NCBI GenBank assembly: GCA_045586595.1
Contig: JAZNAQ010000026.1
Location: 49,815 to 113,814 of the forward strand
Direction: 5' to 3'
DNA from: SIG480 sp045586595
GTDB lineage: Bacteria > Bacillota > Clostridia > Oscillospirales > JAAYXM01
DNA: 64,000 nt
Under the pieces are notes generated by a model. That model searched no databases, was not told the origin of the DNA, and saw nothing but the letters and a program-made list of their open reading frames with translations. Position numbers and translations under genes: made by a program. Positions 24,660-33,952 of this stretch are shown here, piece after piece; within the stretch, counting starts at the first letter, position 1; the number at the start of each line of letters is the position of its first letter.

Positions 24660-25889
24660 ATGGCATGGCTGAAAAAATACGATGTTCTTTCAAAAGTGAT
24701 TTCTGTTTTAATTGCAGCAGTACTTTGGTTTTATGTTGTAAGTGTCAATAATTTTGAAGAGAACTATAAAATCAGAAATATTGTGCCTACTTTTGTTGGG
24801 GCAGAAGAACTGATGACTTCAAAAAACCTGATGGTGGTGGGTGATTATTCGGTTGATATAGAAATCTCGGGTAAGCGCAGCGATATTTTGTCAATAAATG
24901 TGTCAGACATACAGGTTGAGGTTGATTTGTTAAGTATAACAAGTGCAGGTACATACGAGCTGCCATACACGGTGACTTTGCCGTCTTCTGCCTATACATT
25001 ACGAAACAAAAGCCCCCAGAAGCTGAGTGTTAAGTTTGATGAAGAAGATGTAAGTTCCGTTCCGGTTAAGATTGCAACAGAAGATATCGCCGCTGAGGGA
25101 TATGTAGTAGATAAGAGTAATATCAACATTGTTCCTCGCGAGCTTAAGCTTACCGGACTTCAGGAGGAAATCGACCGGATTTCATATGCTGAAGCAAACA
25201 TTGCGCAAAAGGATGCAAAAACTACAATAGCAGGTAAGTTAACATACAGTTTTTATGATGTTGAAGGAAAGCTTATTAAAAACTCGTCTGTAAATGCAGA
25301 CTTTGATACAGTTGATGTTACAATCCCCATACTGAAAACAAAAGAGGTTCCGCTTTCGCTCGAAGTACAAGGGAATGACGACTTTAAAAAGTATGTAAAT
25401 TATACATTTGAACCAAAGACTATAAAGGTTGCAGGGGAAGAAAGTGTAATCGAGCAGATGTCAAGCTTTGTTGCAGGAACAGTTAAAATTTCTGAGATAA
25501 CGTCAGGCATGGAAAAAACATTTACATTAACACCGCCAGACGGAATTCTTAATCTGAGTGGGGAAGTAACAGCAACTGCTAAAATTGAGTTTGATGGTCT
25601 TGGTAAAAAATCCGTTAAAACAACGCTTATAGAGCTCATTAACACTTACACACTGCCGGCAGGCTACAAAATCAGACCTGTTACAACAAGTATCAATGTA
25701 GATATACTTGGTACCGAAGAAGCGCTTGCAAAGGTAAATAGTACTAATGTCCGTGCGGTTGCAGATTTGCAATCTACAGTTTTGAGCCGCGGAACGCACC
25801 CGATAAATGTATCTATCGTGGTGGACGGTGTGCCCGATACTGCGGTTGCAAACATTGAAGAGTATATGATATATGTTGAGGTAAGCTAA
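24660..25889 (+). CDS. cdaR: YbbR-domain protein CdaR, regulator of CdaA
   Basis: About 410 residues: a short cytoplasmic start, one membrane helix (VISVLIAAVLWFYVVSV), then four tandem extracytoplasmic YbbR domains. It binds CdaA and modulates its activity. Start choice is uncertain: ATG at 24660 is 14 bases after AAGGA, whereas GTG at 24648 is only two bases after it; the homologous sequence begins near MAWLKKYDV. Confidence 0.88.
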   Translation: MAWLKKYDVLSKVISVLIAAVLWFYVVSVNNFEENYKIRNIVPTFVGAEELMTSKNLMVVGDYSVDIEISGKRSDILSINVSDIQVEVDLLSITSAGTYELPYTVTLPSSAYTLRNKSPQKLSVKFDEEDVSSVPVKIATEDIAAEGYVVDKSNINIVPRELKLTGLQEEIDRISYAEANIAQKDAKTTIAGKLTYSFYDVEGKLIKNSSVNADFDTVDVTIPILKTKEVPLSLEVQGNDDFKKYVNYTFEPKTIKVAGEESVIEQMSSFVAGTVKISEITSGMEKTFTLTPPDGILNLSGEVTATAKIEFDGLGKKSVKTTLIELINTYTLPAGYKIRPVTTSINVDILGTEEALAKVNSTNVRAVADLQSTVLSRGTHPINVSIVVDGVPDTAVANIEEYMIYVEVS

Positions 25890-25893
25890 ATAC

Positions 25894-26742
25894 ATGTTCG
25901 GATATATTCAACCACTTAAATGTGAATTGAAAATACGCGAATACGATTATTATCGCGCGGCATATTGCGGCTTGTGCAATTCTTTACGCACTCGTTGTGG
26001 TATTAAAGCGCGATTTATCGTTAATTATGACTTTGTGTTTATTGCACTTATGCTATCTTATGCGGAAAACTACAAAGAAGAAACTCCAAAAAAACGGTGT
26101 ATTGTCTGTCCGTCGGGGAGAAACTGCATACAATCGCGAGCTTATGACAAAGCTGCTGATATATCGGTAATTCTGACTTATCTTAAACTCTGTGACGATA
26201 TACAAGATGAAGGGTTCTGGCGAGGCCTGTTGTATGCTCGCATCCCGCGAATGTTTCTTTCGGGTGCATATAAAAGAGCTGTAAAGTCTATCCCCGACTA
26301 TAACATTCACGCAAAACACCTGTATGACGAGCTTTGTGAACTTGAAAAGAGTAAAACCCCTTCGATTGACGAAACTGCAGACAAGTTTGCCCTTATGCTT
26401 TCAAGCATAGTTGAGGGAAATGAGAAAAAGGACAGAATATTAAAAGAAGTCTTTTACCATATAGGCAGATTTGTATATATAATAGATGCGTTGGATGACT
26501 TTTCAAAAGATTTTGAAAAGGGAGAGTATAATCCTATAGCAGCGAGGTTCGGGGCTTCCGGAAAAGAATTGCCCGATAATGTAAAGGATAGCGTACTTAC
26601 AACGTTGGAACACAGCAAACAGGCTGTTTTGCGTGCATTTGAGCTGTTGGATAAAAAAGATACAGAAAATTTAATTAAAAATATTATTGAACTCGGCATG
26701 AATGCAGCTGTTTTCAGAGTTTTAAAAAAGGAGAATAAATAA
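25894..26742 (+). CDS. DUF5685 family protein
   Basis: 282 residues, mostly helical, soluble. The start MFGYIQPLKCELKIREYDYY and AAYCGLCNSLRTRCG are characteristic of DUF5685. A second cysteine group CIVCPSGRNC follows near residue 70, so six or so cysteines could bind a metal ion or cluster. The later segment YIIDALDDFSKDFEKGEYNPI recalls helical isoprenoid-synthase-like acidic motifs, only faintly. Function unknown. Its stop overlaps the start of the J-domain gene (TAATG), indicating that they act together. Confidence 0.8.
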   Translation: MFGYIQPLKCELKIREYDYYRAAYCGLCNSLRTRCGIKARFIVNYDFVFIALMLSYAENYKEETPKKRCIVCPSGRNCIQSRAYDKAADISVILTYLKLCDDIQDEGFWRGLLYARIPRMFLSGAYKRAVKSIPDYNIHAKHLYDELCELEKSKTPSIDETADKFALMLSSIVEGNEKKDRILKEVFYHIGRFVYIIDALDDFSKDFEKGEYNPIAARFGASGKELPDNVKDSVLTTLEHSKQAVLRAFELLDKKDTENLIKNIIELGMNAAVFRVLKKENK

Positions 26743-27314
26743 TGAAGGACCCGTATGAAGTTCTCGGTGTTCCGAACGGTGCCTCAACCGATGAGGTTAA
26801 GCGTGCATACAGAGAACTCGCAAAAAAATATCACCCTGACAACTATATTGACAACCCTCTTGCCGATTTGGCAGAAGAGAAGATGAAAGAAATTAACGAA
26901 GCCTATGATTCGATTGTAAAAGGGCGCGCATCATCAACAAATTCTTCAGGAAGAACTTACTCATCATCTTCATCATATTCTCATTCAGGAAACGCAAAAT
27001 ACAGCGAAATTCGCAGAGCCATTTCTGAGAATAATATTTATCTTGCCGAAAAGCTTCTCTCGGAATGTGCAATTCATGATGCGGAGTGGAACTTCCTTAT
27101 GGGAAGCGTAATGCTTCGTAAGGGCTGGCATGACAATGCGCGAACATACTTTTTAAGGGCATATTCTATGGAGCCTAATAACAGGGAATATGCTGAGGCG
27201 ATGAGCAGAATGCAGTATGCCACAAGGGGCACCAACATGGGCGGAGCAATGCTTACCCCGTGCGATTGCTGTACAGGTCTTATGTGTGCAGATTGCCTTT
27301 GTGATTGCTGTTAA
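26742..27314 (+). CDS. J-domain protein with cysteine-rich tail
   Basis: 190 residues. N-terminal J domain (1-65) with the HPD motif in KKYHPDNY, which stimulates DnaK ATPase. A Ser/Tyr-rich linker (about 66-88) and a helical, TPR-like segment (about 90-165) follow. The C-terminus is unusual: eight cysteines within its last 18 residues (CDCC, C, CLCDCC). It is coupled to the DUF5685 gene and is probably a dedicated co-chaperone for that protein or for metal-cluster insertion, by inference. Confidence 0.85.
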   Translation: MKDPYEVLGVPNGASTDEVKRAYRELAKKYHPDNYIDNPLADLAEEKMKEINEAYDSIVKGRASSTNSSGRTYSSSSSYSHSGNAKYSEIRRAISENNIYLAEKLLSECAIHDAEWNFLMGSVMLRKGWHDNARTYFLRAYSMEPNNREYAEAMSRMQYATRGTNMGGAMLTPCDCCTGLMCADCLCDCC

Positions 27315-27332
27315 TTATGAGGTGTCACGCAT

Positions 27333-27854
27333 ATGAAGAGTGACAAGATAAAAAACATAGCATTTTCTGCTGTGTTTGTCGCAATATCTGTTGTACTTTG
27401 TATATTGGCCTCGCTCTTTCCGACAATGTCTGTTACAATTACGGCAGTTGCAGGCGTGGTTTCGGCAGTTGCTCTTATACAGTGCGGATACAGATATGCG
27501 TTAATGGTATATGTAGCGGCTTCATTTTTGAATTTACTTCTTTCTCCTAATAAGGAATGTGCTGTTTATTATATAGTACTTTTTGGGCACTATCCTTTAC
27601 TTAAAACGTTCACAGAACGCACAGGCAATAAAACATTGTCTTGGTGTGTAAAGATTGTTGAAGCGAATCTATTGTATGGTATTGTTTTTTTTATAACCTC
27701 GTATATTATCGGAATATATGAAGCAATCGGAATAAAAGAGTTTTTACTCACTGCTGTAATATTTAATATCGCATTTGTGTTATATGATATTTGTATTGGC
27801 AAATTTATGATGCTTTATATATCAAAACGCTTGAAAAACACGAGATTTCGTTGA
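27333..27854 (+). CDS. Integral membrane protein of unknown function
   Basis: 173 residues with about five membrane segments: 8-30, 34-52, 55-75, 105-128 and 135-158. Architecture and length resemble small ECF S-component or YybS-like proteins, but I recognise no signature. It is 18 bases behind the J-domain gene, the last gene of that run; the yicC promoter overlaps its end. Confidence 0.7.
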   Translation: MKSDKIKNIAFSAVFVAISVVLCILASLFPTMSVTITAVAGVVSAVALIQCGYRYALMVYVAASFLNLLLSPNKECAVYYIVLFGHYPLLKTFTERTGNKTLSWCVKIVEANLLYGIVFFITSYIIGIYEAIGIKEFLLTAVIFNIAFVLYDICIGKFMMLYISKRLKNTRFR

Positions 27855-27880
27855 CAAACAATGGCTGTAATTGATATAAT
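27851..27880 (+). promoter_or_regulatory. Sigma-A promoter of the yicC operon
   Basis: TTGACA (27851-27856), 18-base spacer, TATAAT (27875-27880), both perfect consensus hexamers, 37 bases before the yicC start. Confidence 0.8.
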
Positions 27881-27917
27881 AATTATGTTTAAATTTTAAG
27901 AAACAGAGGGGCATATT

Positions 27918-28796
27918 ATGGTAAAAAGTATGACGGGTTATGGCCGCGCATCCGACACGCTTCATATGAGAGGTATAACGGTTGAGGTAAGGTCTGTAAA
28001 CCACAGATATCTCGATTGCACGGTAAAAGCTCCGCGTGCATATGCGTTTCTTGACGACGCAGTAAAAACAACTCTTTCCTCAAGTGTTGCAAGAGGAAAG
28101 GTTGATGTCTTTATTACGATTGACAGCTCTAACTCAGAGAATGTTGATGTAAAGCTTAACGAGCCTTTGCTTCGCGGTTATCTTGAAGTGCTTAAAAAGC
28201 TTCAGGAAGAATATGGTATAAACAGCGCGATTTCTGCTTCTGAAGTCATTCGTATACCGGATGTTTTGTCTGTTGAAAAACAAGAGGACGATGCAGATGA
28301 GCTGACTGCGGACGTTTTATCTGTTCTTAAATCAGCGCTTGACGGTCACTCTGAAATGCGAAAGAACGAAGGTGCACGTCTCGCAGAAGACATGCTTTCA
28401 AGGCTTTTGCTAATCGAAAAGCTTGCTGATAAAGTAGAGGTTCGCTCACCCAAATGCGTTGAAGAGTATAGAGAAAAACTTGAAGCGCGTATGCGCGAAA
28501 TTTTAGAGTCTGCTACGATTGAACCGCAGCGCATACTTACCGAAGCAGCTATTTTTGCTGACAAGATTGCCGTTAATGAAGAAATAGTGCGTCTTCGCAG
28601 TCACATTGCGCAGTTCCGTGAAATGCTTCAAAACGGCGGTGCGATAGGCAGAAAACTCGATTTTCTTGTTCAGGAGCTCAACCGAGAAGTTAATACAATC
28701 GGTTCAAAAGCTAATGATTTAGAAGTTACTTCTACAGTTGTTGATATAAAGGCTGAAATTGAAAAAATACGTGAACAGGTTCAGAACATCGAATAG
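27918..28796 (+). CDS. yicC: YicC family endoribonuclease
   Basis: 292 residues. The N-terminal hallmark MVKSMTGYGRA and the C-terminal block GRKLDFLVQELNREVNTIGSKA, with INxEIVRLRSH just before it, define the family. E. coli YicC is an RNase involved in small RNA turnover. The gene leads the conserved yicC-remA-rpoZ-priA cluster, from a strong promoter. Confidence 0.94.
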   Translation: MVKSMTGYGRASDTLHMRGITVEVRSVNHRYLDCTVKAPRAYAFLDDAVKTTLSSSVARGKVDVFITIDSSNSENVDVKLNEPLLRGYLEVLKKLQEEYGINSAISASEVIRIPDVLSVEKQEDDADELTADVLSVLKSALDGHSEMRKNEGARLAEDMLSRLLLIEKLADKVEVRSPKCVEEYREKLEARMREILESATIEPQRILTEAAIFADKIAVNEEIVRLRSHIAQFREMLQNGGAIGRKLDFLVQELNREVNTIGSKANDLEVTSTVVDIKAEIEKIREQVQNIE

Positions 28797-28811
28797 AGGA
28801 GAGGTTTTGTT

Positions 28812-29090
28812 TTGAAACTTATAAATATTGGCTTTGGCAATATGGTGTCTGCTGAAAGAATAATAACGGTTGTAAGCCCGGATTCGGCACCTATAAAGAG
28901 AATGGTGCAGGAGGCAAAAGAGCGAGGTATGCTTATTGATGCATCCTACGGAAGAAAAACACGAGCCGTAATAATTATGGACAGCGACCACATAATTCTT
29001 TCCGCAATCCTTCCTGTTTCTATTTCAAGCCGAGTTAACGGTAAAGACTCGGCAGATACGCCGGAAGACAGTTCAGAGTATAAACAATAA
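28812..29090 (+). CDS. remA: Extracellular matrix regulator RemA (DUF370)
   Basis: 92 residues. The sequence KLINIGFGNMVSAERIITVVSPDSAPIKR and DASYGRKTRAVIIMDSDHIILSAI fits RemA, a DNA-binding activator of biofilm matrix and osmoprotection genes in B. subtilis. The TTG start has GAGGAGAGG upstream. In most Firmicutes the guanylate kinase gene gmk follows; here the next gene is rpoZ. Confidence 0.93.
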   Translation: MKLINIGFGNMVSAERIITVVSPDSAPIKRMVQEAKERGMLIDASYGRKTRAVIIMDSDHIILSAILPVSISSRVNGKDSADTPEDSSEYKQ

Positions 29091-29125
29091 CAAACATAAA
29101 AATACAAATTTGGAGGAAAAACGCT

Positions 29126-29326
29126 ATGATGTTATATCCCGCTATGAGTGAGCTTTTGAAAGAGGTTAACGGAAGATACCTTCTTGTTAATCTTGCAGCC
29201 CGTCGTGCACGCGAAATTTCTGAGTATGCCGAAGAGCAGGAAATTGAGCTTACTGAAAAATCTGTAAGCCTTGCAATCGACGAGATTGCAGAAGGAAAAC
29301 TGTCTGTAATCCCGGTAGAAGACTAA
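29126..29326 (+). CDS. rpoZ: RNA polymerase omega subunit
   Basis: 66 residues, short but normal for Clostridia. YPAMSELLKEVNGRYLLVNLAARRAREI is the omega signature (beta-prime binding helix), followed by the KSVSLAIDEIAEGK helix. GGAGGAAAA precedes the start. Helps assembly of RNA polymerase. Sits between remA and priA. Confidence 0.9.
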   Translation: MMLYPAMSELLKEVNGRYLLVNLAARRAREISEYAEEQEIELTEKSVSLAIDEIAEGKLSVIPVED

Positions 29327-29348
29327 TTTTTCTTCGGAGGAAAGTGGT

Positions 29349-31826
29349 TTGAAAAATCGGAAGTTTGCGGCCCATGTCGCCGTTGAAGCTGCGACATATG
29401 CTATTGATAAGCCATACGAATATATTATACCAAGTTCGCTTCAGGAAAAGGTTTTTCCGGGGGTGCGTGTTCGTGTGGGATTTGGCAGGGGTAACAGACG
29501 TACCGAAGGCATGGTTTTGGATATTCACGAGGTTTCAGAGCCTTCTAAAGTACCATTGAAACCGATAATTGATATTATTGACGCCACGCCTGTTTTAGAC
29601 ACAAACCTAATAAAACTTGCTCTCTGGCTTCGCGAACAGTGCTTCTGCACGTTTTTTGATGTTGCCCGCGCAATGCTCCCATCCGGCGTATGGCACAAAT
29701 TCGAGGTTGCTTATCTACCGAGTGATGGTGTGTTGTTTGAGCAAGCAGAACCTTCTGTTCGTGACTTGGAAAACGGAGCAGAGATTTTGAAATGTATTTT
29801 TGCATCACCTAAACCATGCAAACAGCGTGATATAATAAAACTGTTTGGGGAAGAAAATGTAAAAAAAGTCACAAACACACTTTTAAATAAAGGTTATATT
29901 TCTGTATCTGAATATATCACAAAAAAAATATCGGACAAGACCGAAAGGCTTGTCCGACTTGGTGTATCAAAAGAGCAAATTAAAGAGTACATATCAAAAA
30001 AAAAGGCGCGCGCATCCGTTTGTGAAGCATTAGAAATGCTTGGCAATATGGGTGCAGTCACTTCAAAGGAGCTTTGCTATTTTGCAGGAATAACAGCTTC
30101 ACAGTTAAATACACTCCGAAAAAACGGAATAGTATTATTTGATAGCGTACAGGTTTACAGACGTCCGAGACCTCAGCGTTTTTCAAAAAAGAAGGATATA
30201 GTGCTCAATTCAAACCAGAATGAAGCCTATACCGCCATTGAGTCAACCATAGGCAAAGGGCCTTCATGCTCGCTTCTTCACGGAGTTACGGGTAGCGGTA
30301 AAACTCTTGTGTATTTTAAGCTCATTGAAAAGGTTATTTCAATGGGAAAGACAGCGATTCTGTTGGTGCCCGAAATTTCCTTAACGCCACAGCTTTTGGA
30401 GCAGGTATATACTTATTTTGGTGAGCGCACCGCAGTAATGCACAGCGCACTTTCTGCTGGCGAGCGTTATGATGAATGGAAGAGAATCAGAAACGGTGAG
30501 GTTGATGTGGTTGTTGGTACACGCTCTGCCGTTTTTTCACCGCTATCAAATATAGGTATAATTATCCTTGACGAAGAGCAGGAGGATACATACAAATCTT
30601 CTTCAACGCCGAGATACCATGCCAGAGATGCGGCAAAGTTCAGATGCGTTACAGAATCTGCTGTACTTTTGCTGGGTTCGGCTACGCCATCTGTAGAAAG
30701 TATGTATTGCGCCAAAATCGGAAAATATAAGTTGCATACAATACCCGAGCGTTTTAACGAGCAACCTTTGCCTGAGGTAATTATTTCTGACCTCAGAAAA
30801 TCACTGATGAGCGGAAGCGACCGTGTTATCGGCAAAGAACTAAAAGAAGAACTTGAAAAAAATATAGCAAACAACGAACAGAGCATTCTGTTTTTAAATC
30901 GTCGAGGCGCGAGTAAGTATGTAGTTTGCGACGATTGCGGCGAGGTTCCGGGATGCCCTAATTGTAGCGTACCGCTTGTCTATCATTCTAAAAATTCGCG
31001 TCTGATGTGTCATCATTGCGGATATTCTGAACGGGTAGCTGTTGAATGCTCTCATTGTGGGGGAAGAGTAAGGTTTGTCGGGTTCGGAACACAACGTGTT
31101 GAGCAAGAGCTTTCGGAGCTTTTTCCGGGAGTTAAAACCATTAGGATGGATATGGATACTACCTCCGGCAAAACTTCACACGAGCAGCTCCTCGGTAAGT
31201 TCAGAGACGAAAATATACCCATTCTTCTGGGCACACAAATGATTACAAAGGGGCTTAACTTTGAAAATGTAACGCTTGTAGGAGTTCTTTCGGCAGACCA
31301 GGCAATTTTTAGCGAGAACTATAAGGCTTCTGAAAATGCCTTTTCTCTTATTACTCAGGTTGTAGGGCGGTCGGGGAGAGGCTCAAAAACCGGAAGAGCT
31401 GTTATTCAAACATATTCTCCAAATAATTCACTTATAAAATCAGCAGCTATGCAGGACTATGATAAGTTTTTCGAAGACGAGCTGGCGCTTCGTGAGATTA
31501 GAAAGCTTCCGCCGTTTTCGGATATGTTTTCGCTCACTGTCTTGGCTGAGAGCGAAATTGCCGCACTTAACGCCTGCACACTTGTTCGAGATAAAATACG
31601 AGCTGCTTTGAGTGGTGAATATAGTGACATAGATGCGAGGGTTGTAGGGCCTACGCCTGCGTCTATTGTGAAGCTTAATAATAAATACAGATACAAGCTT
31701 ATAATTTGCACCGATAATAATAAGCGCGCAAGAGATTTGATTTCACGCCTTATCCGCGATTTTTCCCGTGATAAGAACAATAAAAATATGAGTATAATTC
31801 CCGATATAAATTCAATAGATTTTTAG
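29349..31826 (+). CDS. priA: Primosomal protein N' (replication restart helicase)
   Basis: 825 residues. N-terminal DNA-binding domain (about 1-110), winged-helix region, superfamily 2 helicase with Walker A HGVTGSGKT and DEEQ box (IIILDEEQED). A zinc-binding block carries paired cysteines (CDDCGEVPGCPNC and CHHCGYS...CSHCGG), and motifs V-VI include GTQMITKGLNF and VVGRSGRG. The start is TTG with GGAGGAAA upstream. The coaBC gene often found just before priA is absent. Confidence 0.95.
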   Translation: MKNRKFAAHVAVEAATYAIDKPYEYIIPSSLQEKVFPGVRVRVGFGRGNRRTEGMVLDIHEVSEPSKVPLKPIIDIIDATPVLDTNLIKLALWLREQCFCTFFDVARAMLPSGVWHKFEVAYLPSDGVLFEQAEPSVRDLENGAEILKCIFASPKPCKQRDIIKLFGEENVKKVTNTLLNKGYISVSEYITKKISDKTERLVRLGVSKEQIKEYISKKKARASVCEALEMLGNMGAVTSKELCYFAGITASQLNTLRKNGIVLFDSVQVYRRPRPQRFSKKKDIVLNSNQNEAYTAIESTIGKGPSCSLLHGVTGSGKTLVYFKLIEKVISMGKTAILLVPEISLTPQLLEQVYTYFGERTAVMHSALSAGERYDEWKRIRNGEVDVVVGTRSAVFSPLSNIGIIILDEEQEDTYKSSSTPRYHARDAAKFRCVTESAVLLLGSATPSVESMYCAKIGKYKLHTIPERFNEQPLPEVIISDLRKSLMSGSDRVIGKELKEELEKNIANNEQSILFLNRRGASKYVVCDDCGEVPGCPNCSVPLVYHSKNSRLMCHHCGYSERVAVECSHCGGRVRFVGFGTQRVEQELSELFPGVKTIRMDMDTTSGKTSHEQLLGKFRDENIPILLGTQMITKGLNFENVTLVGVLSADQAIFSENYKASENAFSLITQVVGRSGRGSKTGRAVIQTYSPNNSLIKSAAMQDYDKFFEDELALREIRKLPPFSDMFSLTVLAESEIAALNACTLVRDKIRAALSGEYSDIDARVVGPTPASIVKLNNKYRYKLIICTDNNKRARDLISRLIRDFSRDKNNKNMSIIPDINSIDF

Positions 31827-31839
31827 GAGAGAAATTATT

Positions 31840-32295
31840 ATGGCACTTCGAAATATAATACACGACGGTGACCCTGTCCTCAGAAAAAAATGCCGTGAGG
31901 TTACAGATTTCAATGAACGGCTTCACATTCTGCTTGATGATATGAACGAAACTCTTGTTCATGCAAACGGTGCAGGCCTTGCCGCGCCTCAGGTCGGTGT
32001 TCTCAGGCGTGTTGCAATAGTAAGTGTTGATGACAAATACTATGAACTCATTAATCCTGAGATTATAAAAACCGAGGGCGAGGAAACATCGCCGGAGGGA
32101 TGCCTCAGCATACCGGGTGTGTGCGGTACTGTAAGCCGTCCGTATAAGGTTACGGTAAAAGCTCAGGATAGGTACGGAAAAGAGTTTATCGCGCGTGGTG
32201 AGGGGCTTCTTGCGCGTGCGTTCTGCCATGAGATAGATCATCTGGACGGAATTCTCTTTAAAGACAAGATTATAGAATACTACGAAGAGGACTAA
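31840..32295 (+). CDS. def: Peptide deformylase
   Basis: 151 residues; removes the formyl group from new proteins using a metal ion. All three motifs are intact: GAGLAAPQVG, EGCLSIPG (metal-binding Cys) and CHEIDHLDG (two His and catalytic Glu). GGAGAG upstream of the ATG. Followed after one base by fmt, which adds the same formyl group to initiator tRNA. Confidence 0.96.
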   Translation: MALRNIIHDGDPVLRKKCREVTDFNERLHILLDDMNETLVHANGAGLAAPQVGVLRRVAIVSVDDKYYELINPEIIKTEGEETSPEGCLSIPGVCGTVSRPYKVTVKAQDRYGKEFIARGEGLLARAFCHEIDHLDGILFKDKIIEYYEED

Positions 32296-32296
32296 T

Positions 32297-33220
32297 ATGA
32301 AGATTTTATACATGGGAACTCCCGATTTTGCTGTTTTGCCTCTAAAAAAACTAATTGATGGCGGGCATGAGATTGTTGGAGTTATCACACGCGAGGACAA
32401 ACCGAAAGGGCGAGGAATGAAGGTGTTTATGACACCTGTAAAGGAGTTTGCACTAACACTCGACATTCCTGTCTTTCAGCCAAAAACATTAAAAGACGGA
32501 GCCCTCAAAAACCTTCTTTCTGACCTTAAGCCCGAAATGATAGTTGTTGTAGCTTACGGAAAGATTTTGCCGAAGTATATATTAGACTTTCCAAAATACG
32601 GCTGTATTAATTTGCATGGTTCTTTGCTTCCTAAGTATCGAGGCTCAGCGCCCATACAGCATGCAGTATTAAACGGCGATAAGGTCTCCGGCGTAACAAC
32701 GATGCTTATGAATGAAGGCATGGATACAGGTGACATACTCTTAAAGCAAGAGGTTAAAATTTCTTCAACAGATACTTCAGAAAGCCTTTTTAATACGCTT
32801 TCTGTTGTTGGCGCAGACCTGCTTCTGAGTACGGTAGATGCCGTTGAAAAAGGCGGAATTACTCCTGTGCCTCAGAACGAAGCAGAAGCAACGTATGCGC
32901 CTCCTATAATAAAGGAAAATGCAAAAATTGCTTGGAATGAAACGACTGATACAATCTTAAACTTAATTCGTGGAAGCTTTTCGTGGCCGATAGCGTTTAC
33001 CGACAGCGAAATAGGAAGGATAAAGGTCTATGAAGCCATTCGCGGCAACTCATCTGGAAACTCCGGAGAGATAGTTCATCTTTCAGATACAGGCCTTGAG
33101 GTTGCTACCGGAGACGGAAGTATTATTATAACGCGCTTTCAGGTTGAAAGCGGAAAACGCATGACCCCCATCGAATATTTCAGAGGTCATGCAAGTATAT
33201 TGGGGACTTACCTCAAATAA
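32297..33220 (+). CDS. fmt: Methionyl-tRNA formyltransferase
   Basis: 307 residues. N-terminal formyltransferase domain with the start KILYMGTPDFAVLPL, the loop DKPKGRGMK, and the catalytic INLHGSLLPKYRGSAPIQHA block followed by GVTTMLMNEGMDTGDIL. C-terminal OB-like domain (about 205-305). Formylates Met-tRNA for initiation with 10-formyl-THF. Pairs with def directly upstream. Confidence 0.96.
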   Translation: MKILYMGTPDFAVLPLKKLIDGGHEIVGVITREDKPKGRGMKVFMTPVKEFALTLDIPVFQPKTLKDGALKNLLSDLKPEMIVVVAYGKILPKYILDFPKYGCINLHGSLLPKYRGSAPIQHAVLNGDKVSGVTTMLMNEGMDTGDILLKQEVKISSTDTSESLFNTLSVVGADLLLSTVDAVEKGGITPVPQNEAEATYAPPIIKENAKIAWNETTDTILNLIRGSFSWPIAFTDSEIGRIKVYEAIRGNSSGNSGEIVHLSDTGLEVATGDGSIIITRFQVESGKRMTPIEYFRGHASILGTYLK

Positions 33221-33244
33221 ACCGGAAAGGTATTTGATGTTTTT

Positions 33245-33952
33245 ATGTGGTTTGGGTATTTTTACGGAATTGATATAACATATATCGTTTTGGTTATGCC
33301 TGCAATTATCTTTGCGCTTATCATGCAGTCACGGGTAAACAGTGTTTTTAAAAAGTATTCAACTCAACGCAACATGAAATCAATGACCGGAGCGCAGGTT
33401 GCAGAGCGTGTTTTGTATGCATTCGGTATTTCTAATGTCAAAATTGAGCGCGTGAGCGGCAGTCTTACTGACCACTATGACCCGAAATCAAACGTTATAA
33501 GGCTTTCTGAATCTGTTTATGATTCCACTTCAGTTGCCGCTGCGGGCGTCGCTGCACATGAATGTGGCCATGCTATGCAGTATGCAAAGGGGTATGGTCC
33601 CATAAAACTGCGTAATGCAATAATTCCTGTTTGTCAGATAGGCTCTACACTGTCGATGCCGCTCGTGCTTATAGGTTTTATCTTCTCGTGGCAGCCTATT
33701 GTAAATATAGGTATAATTTTCTTTGCGCTCGCTACTTTTTTTCAGCTTGTAACACTTCCGGTAGAGTTTAATGCATCTCGCAGAGCACTGGCAGTGCTTG
33801 AGAATACGGGTGTTCTTACCGAATCAGAGAATTCTGCGGCAAAGAAGGTGTTGGGTGCGGCGGCAATGACGTATGTTGCGGCACTTGCGGTTTCGCTCAC
33901 ACAACTTTTACGTCTGATACTTTTGTTTGGCGGAAGAAGGCGAAACGATTGA
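33245..33952 (+). CDS. Membrane zinc metallopeptidase, YugP-like
   Basis: 235 residues. N-terminal membrane helix (about 5-25), zinc motif HECGHAMQYAKGYG (HExxH type), hydrophobic segments at about 128-150 and 155-175, and a further C-terminal helix. This is the DUF2227/YugP peptidase family found in the def-fmt-rsmB cluster of Firmicutes. Substrate unknown. Its stop overlaps the TTG start of rsmB. Confidence 0.9.
   Translation: MWFGYFYGIDITYIVLVMPAIIFALIMQSRVNSVFKKYSTQRNMKSMTGAQVAERVLYAFGISNVKIERVSGSLTDHYDPKSNVIRLSESVYDSTSVAAAGVAAHECGHAMQYAKGYGPIKLRNAIIPVCQIGSTLSMPLVLIGFIFSWQPIVNIGIIFFALATFFQLVTLPVEFNASRRALAVLENTGVLTESENSAAKKVLGAAAMTYVAALAVSLTQLLRLILLFGGRRRND

Noticed and set aside
31750..32466. 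238-codon minus-strand frame across def and fmt
   Set aside because: It spans two intact genes on the other strand and resembles nothing known.
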